Assembly (NCBI RefSeq): GCF_030813595.1
Contig: NZ_JAUSUH010000016.1
Coordinates: forward strand, 1 to 32,680
Direction: 5' to 3'
Source: Ancylobacter vacuolatus
Lineage (GTDB): Bacteria > Pseudomonadota > Alphaproteobacteria > Rhizobiales > Xanthobacteraceae
Length of the DNA stretch: 32,680 nt
The notes beneath the pieces were generated by a model. That model saw only the letters and a list, made by a program, of their open reading frames with translations, ran no database searches and had not been told where the DNA came from. The position numbers and the translations under genes are program-made. This document shows, piece after piece, positions 23,823-32,208 of the stretch (positions are counted from its first letter, which is position 1; the number at the start of each line of letters is the position of its first letter).

Positions 23823-24518
23823 TCACGTCGCGGGCGCGCTGCCTGCCCGTGAACAGCTCCGCCAGTGCGGTGGATAAGCAGCGTCGTATCCCCGCATTTT
23901 CTCCATCCGCGACAGCCACGCGCCCAATGCTGGCAGACGCGCGCCAAGGTCTTCAAGGCCAAGAGCCATCTCGATCGCTTCCGGACGCGCTGCGGCCCGT
24001 CGCAGCATCTGGATGTTCGGCAGCGCGACGATGTCCGCTGCGGTGATATCGTCACCCGCCAGATAAGGCGCGACCGACAGCGCCTGCTCCATCCAGCCAA
24101 GCGCATCATACGCGCGAGCAGCGGACGCGCGCATGGCCTCGGGATCGTCCTTCGCATGGCCGCGCAACAGCGGGCGGACGATCTCCACATCGAACAGATC
24201 GCGCGTGTAGTTCTCGAACTCGCTCACGCGTTGCCAGATGCGGCCGTGCTCCTGCGCCGCCTGGCCGAACAGCGGCACGGCGGGATGGCTGCGATCCAGG
24301 AAGGCGATGATCGCGACGGATTCGTAGAGCGCCGCGTCACCGGTCCTCAGCACCGGCACCTTGCCGCGCGGATTGAGCGCGAGAAATGCCGGCGAGCGAT
24401 TCTCCCGCTTGGCTGAGTCCAAGCGGTGGGACGCATATGGTACGCCCTTGTATTCGAACGCTAACTGCACCCGCCACGCATAGGGGCTGCCGCTGATCCA
24501 GAACAATTCGTAATCCAT
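23823..24518 (-). CDS. Glutathione S-transferase family protein, copy 1
   Basis: From the ATG at 24518, five bases after AGAGG, the protein has 231 residues; a GTG at 24539 would overlap the upstream stop. The N-terminal thioredoxin-like domain (about 1-80) shows SGSPYAWRVQLAFEYKGVPY, the NPRGKVPVL cis-proline loop and the glutathione-binding YESVAIIAFLD. The helical C-terminal domain has APYLAGDDITAADIVALPNI. It likely conjugates or reduces an electrophile with glutathione. It follows the second GST gene in the same direction and both are divergent from a LysR regulator. Confidence 0.9.
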   Translation of the reverse strand: MDYELFWISGSPYAWRVQLAFEYKGVPYASHRLDSAKRENRSPAFLALNPRGKVPVLRTGDAALYESVAIIAFLDRSHPAVPLFGQAAQEHGRIWQRVSEFENYTRDLFDVEIVRPLLRGHAKDDPEAMRASAARAYDALGWMEQALSVAPYLAGDDITAADIVALPNIQMLRRAAARPEAIEMALGLEDLGARLPALGAWLSRMEKMRGYDAAYPPHWRSCSRAGSAPAT

Positions 24519-24535
24519 CGGCGCCTCTACCGCGC

Positions 24536-25204
24536 TCACAGTTCTATCCCTGCACCGGCGAGCGCACCGTCGATGCGCTCATCGACTTCGCGCTTCGTCG
24601 CAGCCCAACCAGGTACCGTGTCCAGCAGACGCTGCTGCCAGGCGACCAGATTGGGGAATTCGTTTAGCGGGATCTTCGTCCGTTCGTTCTGCGAGAACGG
24701 CCCGGCGATGTCGAAATCCGCCAGCGTCAGCCGGTCGCCGACGATGTAGTCATGCTCGGCGAGATGCGCGTCCAGGACGGCAGCCCCTGCACGGATCTTG
24801 TCGGCTGCCAGTTGTACAATGGTCTCATCCGCAGGCCGGCCCATGAAACGCTTGCCAAGCACCTCATCGAAGGTGAGCGTCGCGAAGATCCGCCACTGCT
24901 CGCCTGACCAGAACATCCACTGGAGGATCTCGTACTTCTCACGGATCGTTTTGCCCGCCAGATCGCTGCCCGCCTTCTCAGCGAGATAGAGGTTGATCGC
25001 CGCCGACTCGTAGAGGACGAAGTCGCCGTCCACCATCACCGGCGACAACCCGTGCGGATTTAGCTCCAGGAACTCGGGCGTGTGGCTCTCGCCCTTGAAG
25101 AGATCAACGTTCACGATCTCGATGTCGATGCCCATGGCAGCCGCTGCTGCCGTGACACGGCGCCGGCTGCCCGAGCCGGGGTCACCGTAGATCTTGATAG
25201 CCAT
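24536..25204 (-). CDS. Glutathione S-transferase family protein, copy 2
   Basis: The product has 222 residues from the ATG at 25204, preceded by AAAGGA. The N-terminal domain contains GDPGSGSRRRVTAAAAAMGID, LNPHGLSPVMVDGDFVLYESAAINLYLAEKAG (cis-proline and glutathione-binding Glu-Ser) and the C-terminal domain HDYIVGDRLTLADFDIAGPF. The two GSTs of this pair are only distantly similar, so they are not a recent duplication. The gene is transcribed away from the LysR gene at 25385, which probably regulates it. Confidence 0.92.
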   Translation of the reverse strand: MAIKIYGDPGSGSRRRVTAAAAAMGIDIEIVNVDLFKGESHTPEFLELNPHGLSPVMVDGDFVLYESAAINLYLAEKAGSDLAGKTIREKYEILQWMFWSGEQWRIFATLTFDEVLGKRFMGRPADETIVQLAADKIRAGAAVLDAHLAEHDYIVGDRLTLADFDIAGPFSQNERTKIPLNEFPNLVAWQQRLLDTVPGWAATKREVDERIDGALAGAGIEL

Positions 25205-25359
25205 TGTTAGATCATCCTTTGAATGTGGGACCAGACCGACCGGACCTGGGAGATGGAACGACGCGGCTGATCCGACCTCGGAAGTAGAGAAGGTTCGCGG
25301 TGGACCCACCGGAGGCTGGGAATTAGGCCATGCGTGGAAGGACGTGTATCCATCCAATG

Positions 25360-25384
25360 TTGAAAACATATATCCGGATTTCAA
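25360..25384. promoter_or_regulatory. Dyad directly abutting the LysR gene start
   Basis: TTGAAA (25360-25365), 13 bases, TTTCAA (25379-25384) is a perfect dyad ending on the base before the LysR ATG. It includes a T-N11-A type core and occupies the place where a ribosome site would be, so it could serve as an autorepression site. This is visual matching only. Confidence 0.4.
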
Positions 25385-26281
25385 ATGAGTGATCGCTGGC
25401 AGGAAATGGCTGTGTTCGTCCGGGTGGCGGAGAGCGGCAGTCTCTCTCGCGCGGCGCGCGAACTGAAGCTTTCTCAGCCGTCGGTATCGCGCATCATCGG
25501 TACGCTGGAGGCGCGGCTGGGGACGACACTTCTGCTGCGCACCACCCGCAGCATCTCGCTGACGGAAGCCGGCGCCCTGTATCTGGAGCGCGCGAGGTAC
25601 CTGCTAGCAGAAATGGAGGAGGCCGAGCAGGCAGCCCGGGGGGCAGACTCGCTGCACGGCGTGATACGCTTGGCGATGCCGGTGCTCTATGGCACGCGCG
25701 CGGTCATTCCGGCGCTTGCGACGTTCTTGGCCAGACACCCGGATCTTCGGGTCGAGATGATCATGAGCGATGCGCGCCAGAACCTCATCACGGACGGAGT
25801 CGATATCGCCATCCGCCTGGGCGTCGGACCGCTGGACGACTCCACCTTTGGCGCCCGCAAACTTGCGCTAGTCGAGCGACTGGTTGTCGCGGCCCCGGCC
25901 TATCTCTCAGCGCATGGCGCGCCCGCCAATCCGGCCGAACTCGCCCGGCACCATTGTATCGTCCAGCATGGCCTGTTTGGCCGCGAGAGCTGGCGCTTCA
26001 CGCACAATCAGACGGTCACCTCCGTCAATGTCCCGCCGAAGCTTTGGATCAACTCAGCACCGGGGATTCTGGCGGCTGCGGTAGCAGGGATGGGCATCGC
26101 GCTGGCCACTCGCGTGATGGCAGGAGAGGAACTCCGCACTGGCCTGCTTACGCAACTGCTGGAACCCTATCGGCTCGATCCGGCCGAGGTCTACGCTATT
26201 TTCCCGGCAGGTCCCAGGCCATCAGCGAAAGTGCGCGCGATTGTCGATCATCTCGGCGCGACGCTCGACGCGAAGAGCTGA
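25385..26281 (+). CDS. LysR-family transcriptional regulator (GST-linked)
   Basis: A 298-residue LysR protein. The winged HTH lies at residues about 5-65 (MAVFVRVAESGSLSRAARELKLSQPSVSRIIGTLEARLG) and the effector domain runs from about 92 (GVIRLAMPVLYGTRAVIPAL). It is of the CrgA-like group, with DGVDIAIRLGVGPLDDSTFGARKL. It is divergent from the two GST genes and probably controls them. No ribosome site is seen before the ATG. Confidence 0.93.
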   Translation: MSDRWQEMAVFVRVAESGSLSRAARELKLSQPSVSRIIGTLEARLGTTLLLRTTRSISLTEAGALYLERARYLLAEMEEAEQAARGADSLHGVIRLAMPVLYGTRAVIPALATFLARHPDLRVEMIMSDARQNLITDGVDIAIRLGVGPLDDSTFGARKLALVERLVVAAPAYLSAHGAPANPAELARHHCIVQHGLFGRESWRFTHNQTVTSVNVPPKLWINSAPGILAAAVAGMGIALATRVMAGEELRTGLLTQLLEPYRLDPAEVYAIFPAGPRPSAKVRAIVDHLGATLDAKS

Positions 26282-26911
26282 TCATCAACCAAACCATCTC
26301 GTGAAGGACCGGTTCGCCGCTTAATTCGCTTCCGGATCAACGCTCGCTCGCCTGGATCGCCGGTGCCGCGAATGGGCCTGCCGGCCCGGAGCGCTGGCGT
26401 TTCCCAAATTCTGCTCCCGGTCGGCGACTCTGGAAAATGCGCCGTCTGACATGGCAAAACGGAAATCACTCGGCTCGCCCGAAGTTCGAACTTGGGAATT
26501 GCACGAGACTGCCTGCACGGTCGTGCACTTGCACCAGACACCGCTTTGAACGGCGGCTACTCACGCTCCGCTCCCAAGACCCGCCTGTCCGCTCCCGGCC
26601 CCAAAACGACCATTCGTCGTCGTCGCAGCGACCTTCTGCCCCTGGCGCAAAGGTACCGAAGTGCCCCACCTCGCTAATGTCTGCTTTTGGGCGCCGGCCG
26701 TTACCAGATCAATGGCCGAGATGGCGGCGCAGAGCGAACTCGGTGAAAGGGCAAGTGAGAGGCCGCTTCTGTCTAGAGCGATGCGCCACGGCTAACGCGA
26801 GGTCGCGACCGCGCGGCCGATACCCATGGCAATGGGTGAGTGCAGTTCGGGTACGAGCACTTGGCCGAAAGAGGACCGTCGGTCGGCGCTCGCAGCCATG
26901 ACCTCTGCGCC
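26282..26911. other. 630-base gap between convergent LysR genes, with a dispersed repeat
   Basis: No convincing gene is present. A 14-bp palindrome TGCACG-GT-CGTGCA lies at 26514-26527. Bases 26635-26731 resemble 32366-32457 near the right end of the window. The best 52 bases (26680-26731 and 32406-32457) match at about 46 positions by eye and are in the same orientation. Confidence 0.6.
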
Positions 26912-27835
26912 TTAAGAGGCCTGTGTCGTTTTACAAGACGCGAAATAGTCGACGGCGTGGTCAGCAAATCGCCGAAGTATCAGCCCGCGATGGGCGTCGC
27001 CGCGCGAAGCGAGCACGACGCGCAGCGGGCGCACCTCGTTATCGATCTTCAGCGTCTTCACCCTGCCTCCATCGTATGTGACAGAGGACGGAGGCCGCAT
27101 CACCAGCAGCGTGAAGCCGAAGCCGGCTGCGACCGCGCTCCGTACCGATTCGAGCGAAGTGGAGACGTAGGAAATGCGTGGGCTAACCCCGATTTCTTCA
27201 AGCAGTCCCTCGAAATAACTTCGGCTCCCCGGCCCGTCGAACATGACATAGGGTTCTGCAGCGAGATCCGAGAGATTGATTGAGCGGCGCCCGGCCAGCG
27301 GATGATTAGCGGCGAGCACGACCATCGGCCGGAGCGCGGCGAGTTCGACAAAGGCCAGCCCGTCAGGTTCCGCGCCGCGATCATAGGTCAGAGCGAGATC
27401 AATCGAGCCCTCCCGCAGCGCATCGGCGAGATCGGTGAGCGACATCTCCCTCAGGCGGATGATGACCCCTGGAGCGATGTCCGCGAATGAATTGATGAGC
27501 CGCGCTGCGTAGAAGGGAGCGAGTGTCCAGAATACCCCGAGGCGAATCTCTCCTGCTGCTTCCGCGGCCAGCGCCGAGGCTTCGCGCTCGACCTGTTGGG
27601 CCAGCTCCTCCAGGCGGGTCACGTGTTCGAGAAAGACGCGACCTTGAAGCGTGAGCGTCAGCCCCCGTGCGTGATGCCGATCGAACAGGGCGAGGCCGGT
27701 GACGGCCTCCAACTTGTCCAGCGCCTGCGCGACCGAGGGTTGGGAAATATTGAGCGCGCGGGCCGCTTGCGCAATGCCACCATGCTCGGCGACGGCGCGG
27801 AAATAGGTGCACTGGCGGAGAGTGTATCGAACCAT
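26912..27835 (-). CDS. LysR-family transcriptional regulator (Rieske oxygenase-linked)
   Basis: The 307-residue protein has the LysR HTH at about 3-62 (YTLRQCTYFRAVAEHGGIAQAARALNISQPSVAQALDKLE) and an effector domain from about 92 (GEIRLGVFWTLAPFYAARLI). The internal pattern LTYDRG and PLAGRRSINLSDLAAEPYVMFDGPG resembles CatM/CbbR-lineage regulators of catabolic genes. It is divergent from the Rieske oxygenase gene with a 127-base gap that holds a clear dyad, the standard arrangement for a LysR activator and its target. Confidence 0.94.
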   Translation of the reverse strand: MVRYTLRQCTYFRAVAEHGGIAQAARALNISQPSVAQALDKLEAVTGLALFDRHHARGLTLTLQGRVFLEHVTRLEELAQQVEREASALAAEAAGEIRLGVFWTLAPFYAARLINSFADIAPGVIIRLREMSLTDLADALREGSIDLALTYDRGAEPDGLAFVELAALRPMVVLAANHPLAGRRSINLSDLAAEPYVMFDGPGSRSYFEGLLEEIGVSPRISYVSTSLESVRSAVAAGFGFTLLVMRPPSSVTYDGGRVKTLKIDNEVRPLRVVLASRGDAHRGLILRRFADHAVDYFASCKTTQAS

Positions 27836-27854
27836 ATTATTACTCGTTTAAAGC

Positions 27855-27882
27855 CAAGATATTTGAGTTTTTCCCTATCTTG
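27855..27882. promoter_or_regulatory. LysR-type operator candidate before the Rieske oxygenase gene
   Basis: CAAGATA (27855-27861), 14 bases, TATCTTG (27876-27882): a perfect 7-bp dyad in an AT-rich stretch of the divergent intergenic region. It is 80 bases before the oxygenase ATG and 19 bases before the LysR start. The spacing and symmetry suit a LysR recognition site. Confidence 0.5.
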
Positions 27883-27962
27883 AAAAAAGTTCAATCTGGC
27901 TTCCGATCGGTTGCCATGCTCGACCGGAGCGGCGCCTGCCTGCGAGGACGAGGATCAGCGCC

Positions 27963-29117
27963 ATGTCGCCAATTCAGCCGGTTGCCGAACTACTCGAGGC
28001 CGCAGCACGGCCGTTCGAGGACGCACGCGCAATGCCGCCAAGTGTCTATACCAGCCCGGAATTTCTTGCTCGCGAGTTAGACACCATCTTCTCCAAGGAG
28101 TGGATGTGTGTTGGCCGATCCAGTGGCCTCGCCAATGCGGGCGACTACCTGACCTACGAGCTTGCCGGCCAGCCGATAATGGTACTGCGCGACAACGAAG
28201 GCCATTTGCGCGCTTTTTCCAATGTCTGCCTGCATCGTATGTCGACGCTGCTTGAGGGCATCGGAAACCGGCGCGCGATCGTCTGCCCGTATCACGCCTG
28301 GACCTACGGGCTTGACGGCCACCTCCGCGGGGCGCCGTTCATGACCCAGACCACGGGCTTCTGTAAGGACGACTACGTCCTGCCGTCGATCCGCTGCGAG
28401 GAATGGCTCGGGTGGATCTACATAACGCTCGACAAGGATCGCCCGAGCGTCGCCTCGACGCTGCGGCCGCTGGAAGCGATGATCGCCCAGTACCAGATGG
28501 AGAACTATATCGAGTGCTTTCGCGAGACCCACATATGGGACACTAACTGGAAAGTGCTCGCGGAGAACTTCATGGAGAGCTACCACCTTCCGGTGTGTCA
28601 CGCCGGAACTGTGGGCGGCCACTCAAAACTCGAGGAAATGGAGTGCCCCCCGGGCCTCGCTGCCTTCAACTATCATTGGATTACCAAGGAAGCGTCGCTG
28701 CCGATCGGTAACGCGCACCCGGACAATACCCGCCTCGAAGGACGCTGGCGCAAGACGACTGCGCTGCTGGCTCTCTATCCCAGCCACCTCATCACCCTGA
28801 CCCCCGGCTATTTCTGGTACCTGTCTCTGCATCCAAAGGGCACCGGTCAGGTGGCGATGGTGTTCGGCGGCGGGCTGTCGCCGGAATTCATGGCAGATCC
28901 GCGGGCCGGCGAGTATGTGGCGACACTCAAGAACTTGCTGGATGAGGTGAATGTCGAGGATCGCGGCTGCACTGAAAAGGTGTTCCGTGGCATGAATGCG
29001 GGCGTGGCTCGCGCCGGCCACCTCTCCTATCTAGAGCGGCCGATCTACGATTTCATGCACTACATCGCTGATCGGGCAACCGGATTCGATCGCTCCTTCG
29101 CTCTCGCCGCGGAGTGA
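27963..29117 (+). CDS. Rieske non-heme iron oxygenase, alpha subunit
   Basis: The protein has 384 residues. The Rieske cluster ligands are Cys89, His91, Cys108 and His111 (CLH...CPYH). The mononuclear iron site is His208 and His213 in ENFMESYHLPVCH, with Asp333 in the VEDRGCTEKVFRG stretch as the likely third ligand. The residue between the two metal sites, in WKVLAENFMESYH, is Glu201. From memory a Glu there is found in CntA/GbcA-type oxygenases, so a quaternary amine or an aromatic acid are both possible substrates. No reductase, ferredoxin or beta subunit gene follows, so electrons must come from elsewhere. Confidence 0.94.
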   Translation: MSPIQPVAELLEAAARPFEDARAMPPSVYTSPEFLARELDTIFSKEWMCVGRSSGLANAGDYLTYELAGQPIMVLRDNEGHLRAFSNVCLHRMSTLLEGIGNRRAIVCPYHAWTYGLDGHLRGAPFMTQTTGFCKDDYVLPSIRCEEWLGWIYITLDKDRPSVASTLRPLEAMIAQYQMENYIECFRETHIWDTNWKVLAENFMESYHLPVCHAGTVGGHSKLEEMECPPGLAAFNYHWITKEASLPIGNAHPDNTRLEGRWRKTTALLALYPSHLITLTPGYFWYLSLHPKGTGQVAMVFGGGLSPEFMADPRAGEYVATLKNLLDEVNVEDRGCTEKVFRGMNAGVARAGHLSYLERPIYDFMHYIADRATGFDRSFALAAE

Positions 29118-29150
29118 GAAAATGGCTGCTGAGCACGCCGATATCTAGGG

Positions 29151-29312
29151 ATGAACGAGACATTGCGTGCCGTCGCCGCGCGCGCCCAGCCTGGAGCCCG
29201 GAGCGCGGTGCTGCCGGGCCGCCTCTACACTGACCCCGACTATTGCGGCGCCAGGTCGACACCATCCTTTTACGGGAATGGCACCGTCTCGCTCGCGCCG
29301 ACGAAATTCCGA
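29151..29312 (+). pseudogene. Second Rieske oxygenase alpha gene, frameshifted and truncated
   Basis: From the ATG at 29151 the frame reads RAVAARAQPGARSAVLPGRLYTDPDY, the typical N-terminus of a Rieske alpha subunit. After about 29243 the sense continues one frame over: RRQVDTILLREWHRLARADEIP. This matches the DTIFSKEW stretch of the intact gene just upstream. One lost base (TATTGCGG instead of TATTTGCGG) explains the shift. Similarity ends at about 29312, where an IS3-type left end begins. The rest of the gene is not in the window, so an oxygenase pair once existed or was being assembled here. Confidence 0.75.
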
Positions 29313-29441
29313 TGACATTGCCCCCTATCCCTAATCGAGCTTGAAGTTCGTTCTGGCCCATTAGAGGGCCAGAACATGAGGCGCAGCCGCTTCACGAAAG
29401 AGCAGATCATCTGTCAAACGGCGTTGGAACGGGCCCCCTGA
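29313..29441 (+). mobile_element. Left end and start of orfA of an IS3-family element, truncated
   Basis: The candidate left end TGACATTGCCCCCT begins at 29313. A perfect 10-bp inverted repeat (GTTCTGGCCC at 29350-29359, GGGCCAGAAC at 29366-29375) directly precedes the ATG at 29376. The frame from there reads MRRSRFTKEQII, the hallmark start of IS3-family OrfA, but then departs and stops at 29441. Only about 12 codons of the transposase survive. The terminal call is by analogy to IS407-type ends. Confidence 0.6.
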
Positions 29442-29485
29442 TAAGCGCGCAATAGGGACCTCTCTGGGGATGGGCTCGGTCGGGC

Positions 29486-29602
29486 TCAGAGCCTGTTCTT
29501 GAAGCGCCCGCTTTCGTTGCCGGTCTCGACGATGTCGCAGTGGTGGGTGAGGCGATCGAGCAGCGCCGTGGTCATCTTGGCGTCGCCGAAGACCGAGAGC
29601 CT
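29486..29602 (-). pseudogene. IS21-family IstB C-terminal fragment
   Basis: On the minus strand from about 29600 to the stop at 29486-29488 the frame reads [36 protein letters not shown]. This is the C-terminal end of the IS21 helper ATPase IstB. The ATPase core is absent. It lies beyond the IS3 orfA scrap, so at least two elements have been lost or deleted here. Confidence 0.85.
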
Positions 29603-29873
29603 TCGGTAACGCACATTGAGTTGCGCAATATTTACGCAAGGGTGATCGTCAACGATTGGCAGAACCGATCCGCCAATGCATCAACCTAATAGAACGTATC
29701 CGACGCGCTGGTACGTTGATTTCCATCGATTCAAGCCAGATGATTGTGATGCTTGATGAGCCATTTGTTGGTAAGCTTCACCGATCCGCACGGTTCGCCC
29801 CTGACGAGAGCATATGGCGCTCTTCAATTTCACCTGACATCGAGTAGTCGAGATTTGCCGGGCGGAGACCAAC

Positions 29874-30968
29874 ATGCAGACCGTTGAGTACAAGTCGTTC
29901 CTGCTGCTGATCGGCTTGGTCTCGCTTGCCTTCGCATGGGTTCTCTGGCCGCTGTTCGGCGCAGTGTTCTGGGCTGCGGTCATCGCCATCGTGTTCGATC
30001 CGCTGAATCGGCGGCTGTTGGTCAGAATGAAGAACCGCCGCAATCTCGCGGCGCTTGCGACAGTATTCATCATCCTTGTAATCGTTATCGTGCCTTTGCT
30101 GATAACGGCTGCGGCTCTGGCGCAGGAAGCGTCCAGCCTCTACAGCCAAGTGCAGTCTGGTGAGCTCAATCTCTCTCGCGTCTTTCAGCCGGTCTTCGAT
30201 GCCTTGCCTCACTGGGCGAGCAATAAGCTCGGGGGTTTCGGGCTAACAAATCTCAGCGCGGCCTGGGAAAAGGTCGCGGCCGCGATGGCAAACGGCATCC
30301 AGTTCATGGCAACCGAGGCCCTGTCCATCGGTCAGAGTACGTTCAGCTTTCTCGTTAGCCTGGGCGTGATGCTTTACCTACTGTTTTTCCTGCTGCGCGA
30401 CGGACTGACACTCGCGGATCGCGTCAAGGATGTCATCCCGCTCCCCGGCAATCAGCGCGAGGCTCTGGTTCGCAAGTTCACCGTCGTTATCCGGGCGACA
30501 GTGAAGGGGGATATACTTGTGGCAGCGCTTCAGGGGGCGCTCGGGGGACTTATGTTCCTATTTCTCGGCGTTCACGCATCCCTGTTGTGGGCCGTTTTGA
30601 TGGCGTTCCTGTCTTTGCTGCCGGTGATCGGGTCCGCGCTGGTTTGGCTTCCCGTTGCGATCTATTTTATAGCGACCGGATCCATATGGCAGGGCATCTT
30701 TCTGATTGCCTACGGCGTGCTGGTCATCGGGCTGGTCGACAATTTCCTGCGTCCTCTGCTGGTCGGGCAGGCTACGAAAATGCCTGACTATGTGGTGCTG
30801 ATTTCGACCATCGGAGGCATTGAGACTTTTGGCCTGCACGGCTTCATCATCGGACCCGTTATCGCCGCGATGTTCCTGGCTGTCTGGGCTATTTTCTCGG
30901 AATCGACGCGGACTTCTCCCGAGGATCGTACAGTGAGGCGGGCATTGCCGCCGGACGGCTCGGCGTAA
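29874..30968 (+). CDS. AI-2E family transporter (YdiK/PerM-like)
   Basis: The 364-residue membrane protein starts at the ATG at 29874, after GGCGGAGA. It has about eight hydrophobic segments, beginning FLLLIGLVSLAFAWVLWPLFGAVFWAAVIAIVFDPLNRRL. A central soluble region follows (SLYSQVQSGELNLSRVFQPVF). The family core is LVSLGVMLYLLFFLLRDG, the amphipathic KGDILVAALQGALGGLMFLFLGV and DNFLRPLLVG. AI-2E proteins include quorum-signal exporters and Na+/H+ antiporters, so the transported species cannot be named. It is monocistronic and convergent with the next gene. Confidence 0.92.
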   Translation: MQTVEYKSFLLLIGLVSLAFAWVLWPLFGAVFWAAVIAIVFDPLNRRLLVRMKNRRNLAALATVFIILVIVIVPLLITAAALAQEASSLYSQVQSGELNLSRVFQPVFDALPHWASNKLGGFGLTNLSAAWEKVAAAMANGIQFMATEALSIGQSTFSFLVSLGVMLYLLFFLLRDGLTLADRVKDVIPLPGNQREALVRKFTVVIRATVKGDILVAALQGALGGLMFLFLGVHASLLWAVLMAFLSLLPVIGSALVWLPVAIYFIATGSIWQGIFLIAYGVLVIGLVDNFLRPLLVGQATKMPDYVVLISTIGGIETFGLHGFIIGPVIAAMFLAVWAIFSESTRTSPEDRTVRRALPPDGSA

Positions 30969-31107
30969 GGCCCTTCCGCTGCACGGCATGGCGACACCAT
31001 ATAGAGGGAGCTCTGTGCGGCAGATGGAGAAGGCGGCTGCCCTCTGCACTCCTGAGAACCCGCCAACTCGGCGTTCTGATCAAGCACGTACGTCTATGGC
31101 TCGGAGC

Positions 31108-32208
31108 CTATTTCTCTATCGGCTGATCGGGTCCGTGAGGTTCACGTATCTGGTCTAGCGCCAGCAAAAGGGACGCTACGCGGTTGGCGGATGACGTCCA
31201 CTCGGCCAACCTGGCGTAGCTGTCGGTGATCCAGTTGAACGCACTTTGAACGATGACGAACGCTGCCGCTGCCTGGACGACCTCGCCAAGGCTCATCGTT
31301 CCGGCCAGATAGTTCGGCATGCACAGAAGCAGGCCGATCACCGGGGCTATCAGCAAATTCGTCTGCGACACCAATGTCATTCGCATAAGTTGCCAGCAAA
31401 GCGCCAGCCATTTTGCTATCACTGCGGACAAGGCAACGCCAATCGCTTTCCCATCGTCGTCCTTGTCCCCGCGTGAGGTGCTGCTCTCGCCATGCTCGCG
31501 CAGCTTAGAGCCGATTGCCCGGAGCTGCGCTTCGGCGCGCTTGCTGTCGGCCAATACGTGCGTCAGGTGGCGACCAATGATCATCATGGTTGCCGTGATA
31601 AGGAGCGAGTACGAAACCACCGCCAGAACGAGATACCCCCGAACCTCCAGGTTCAAGCGGCTGATGACGAGAACGCCGCCGACATTCCAGAGAACACCGA
31701 TAAATGTGATCGCCGTAAGGAGCGAAGACAGCAGACCAAGCGTCAAATCGATCGGCAAATCGGTCGCCAGCCTCGCATCCTCCGCGATCCGATACTCTGG
31801 ATTTTGATGTTCTCCTTCCATGAATTGAAGTTGGCGCGAGTGGACTTTTTCGAGCCAGTATTCATAGAGATGCCTGCTAAACCACTCCCGCCACTTGCGC
31901 TGGGTCGTCATCCGCCCCCAGACCGAAAGAACCGCCAGTATAATATTCGTCGCGGCTATTGGCAAAAATATAATTATTTGATTTATTATTTCTGCACTAT
32001 CCCTTCGCTCGATCGCATTGAAAAAATATCGATTCCAATAATTGAGCTGGTACTGCACGACAAGCTGCGCAATTACGGTCGATATCATCAGGAGTGCGAG
32101 GAGCCAGGCCCGCCAGGCGGAACGCCCCCGCCAGAATCCCGACGCTCCTTCAAAGAAGCGGGCGATTAGGCGCCTTTCGTCGGGAGCGATATAGGGATCG
32201 AGAGACAT
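31108..32208 (-). CDS. SbmA/BacA-like ABC membrane protein without ATPase domain
   Basis: The 366 residues form the ABC_membrane_2 type domain: a short N-terminal stretch (APDERRLIARFFEG), then hydrophobic segments beginning WLLALLMISTVIAQLVVQYQLNYWNRYFFNAIERRD. The family segments TTQRKWREWFSRHLYEYWLEK and NPEYRIAEDARLATDLPIDL follow, and the end is FNWITDSYARLAEWTSSANRVASLLLALDQI. In the YddA/Rv1819c lineage a nucleotide-binding domain follows directly after this point. Here the frame stops after DQPIEK, and no Walker motif is readable in the next 140 bases. It is either an ATPase-less SbmA-like peptide transporter or a truncated gene. Confidence 0.85.
   Translation of the reverse strand: MSLDPYIAPDERRLIARFFEGASGFWRGRSAWRAWLLALLMISTVIAQLVVQYQLNYWNRYFFNAIERRDSAEIINQIIIFLPIAATNIILAVLSVWGRMTTQRKWREWFSRHLYEYWLEKVHSRQLQFMEGEHQNPEYRIAEDARLATDLPIDLTLGLLSSLLTAITFIGVLWNVGGVLVISRLNLEVRGYLVLAVVSYSLLITATMMIIGRHLTHVLADSKRAEAQLRAIGSKLREHGESSTSRGDKDDDGKAIGVALSAVIAKWLALCWQLMRMTLVSQTNLLIAPVIGLLLCMPNYLAGTMSLGEVVQAAAAFVIVQSAFNWITDSYARLAEWTSSANRVASLLLALDQIREPHGPDQPIEK

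Noticed and set aside
23573..24190. Minus-strand frame across 23573-23820 that might be a transposase relic
   Set aside because: It contains no signature I can tie to a transposase family, and its other half runs in the wrong frame through the GST gene.
26437..26901. Plus-strand frame of 154 codons between the LysR genes
   Set aside because: Arg- and Ser-rich, no ribosome site, and it runs through a dispersed repeat; no evidence of coding.
30969..31107. Leftover of an ABC ATPase domain downstream of the BacA-like gene
   Set aside because: No Walker A, signature or Walker B text is readable in any frame of this short stretch, so no remnant is annotated.
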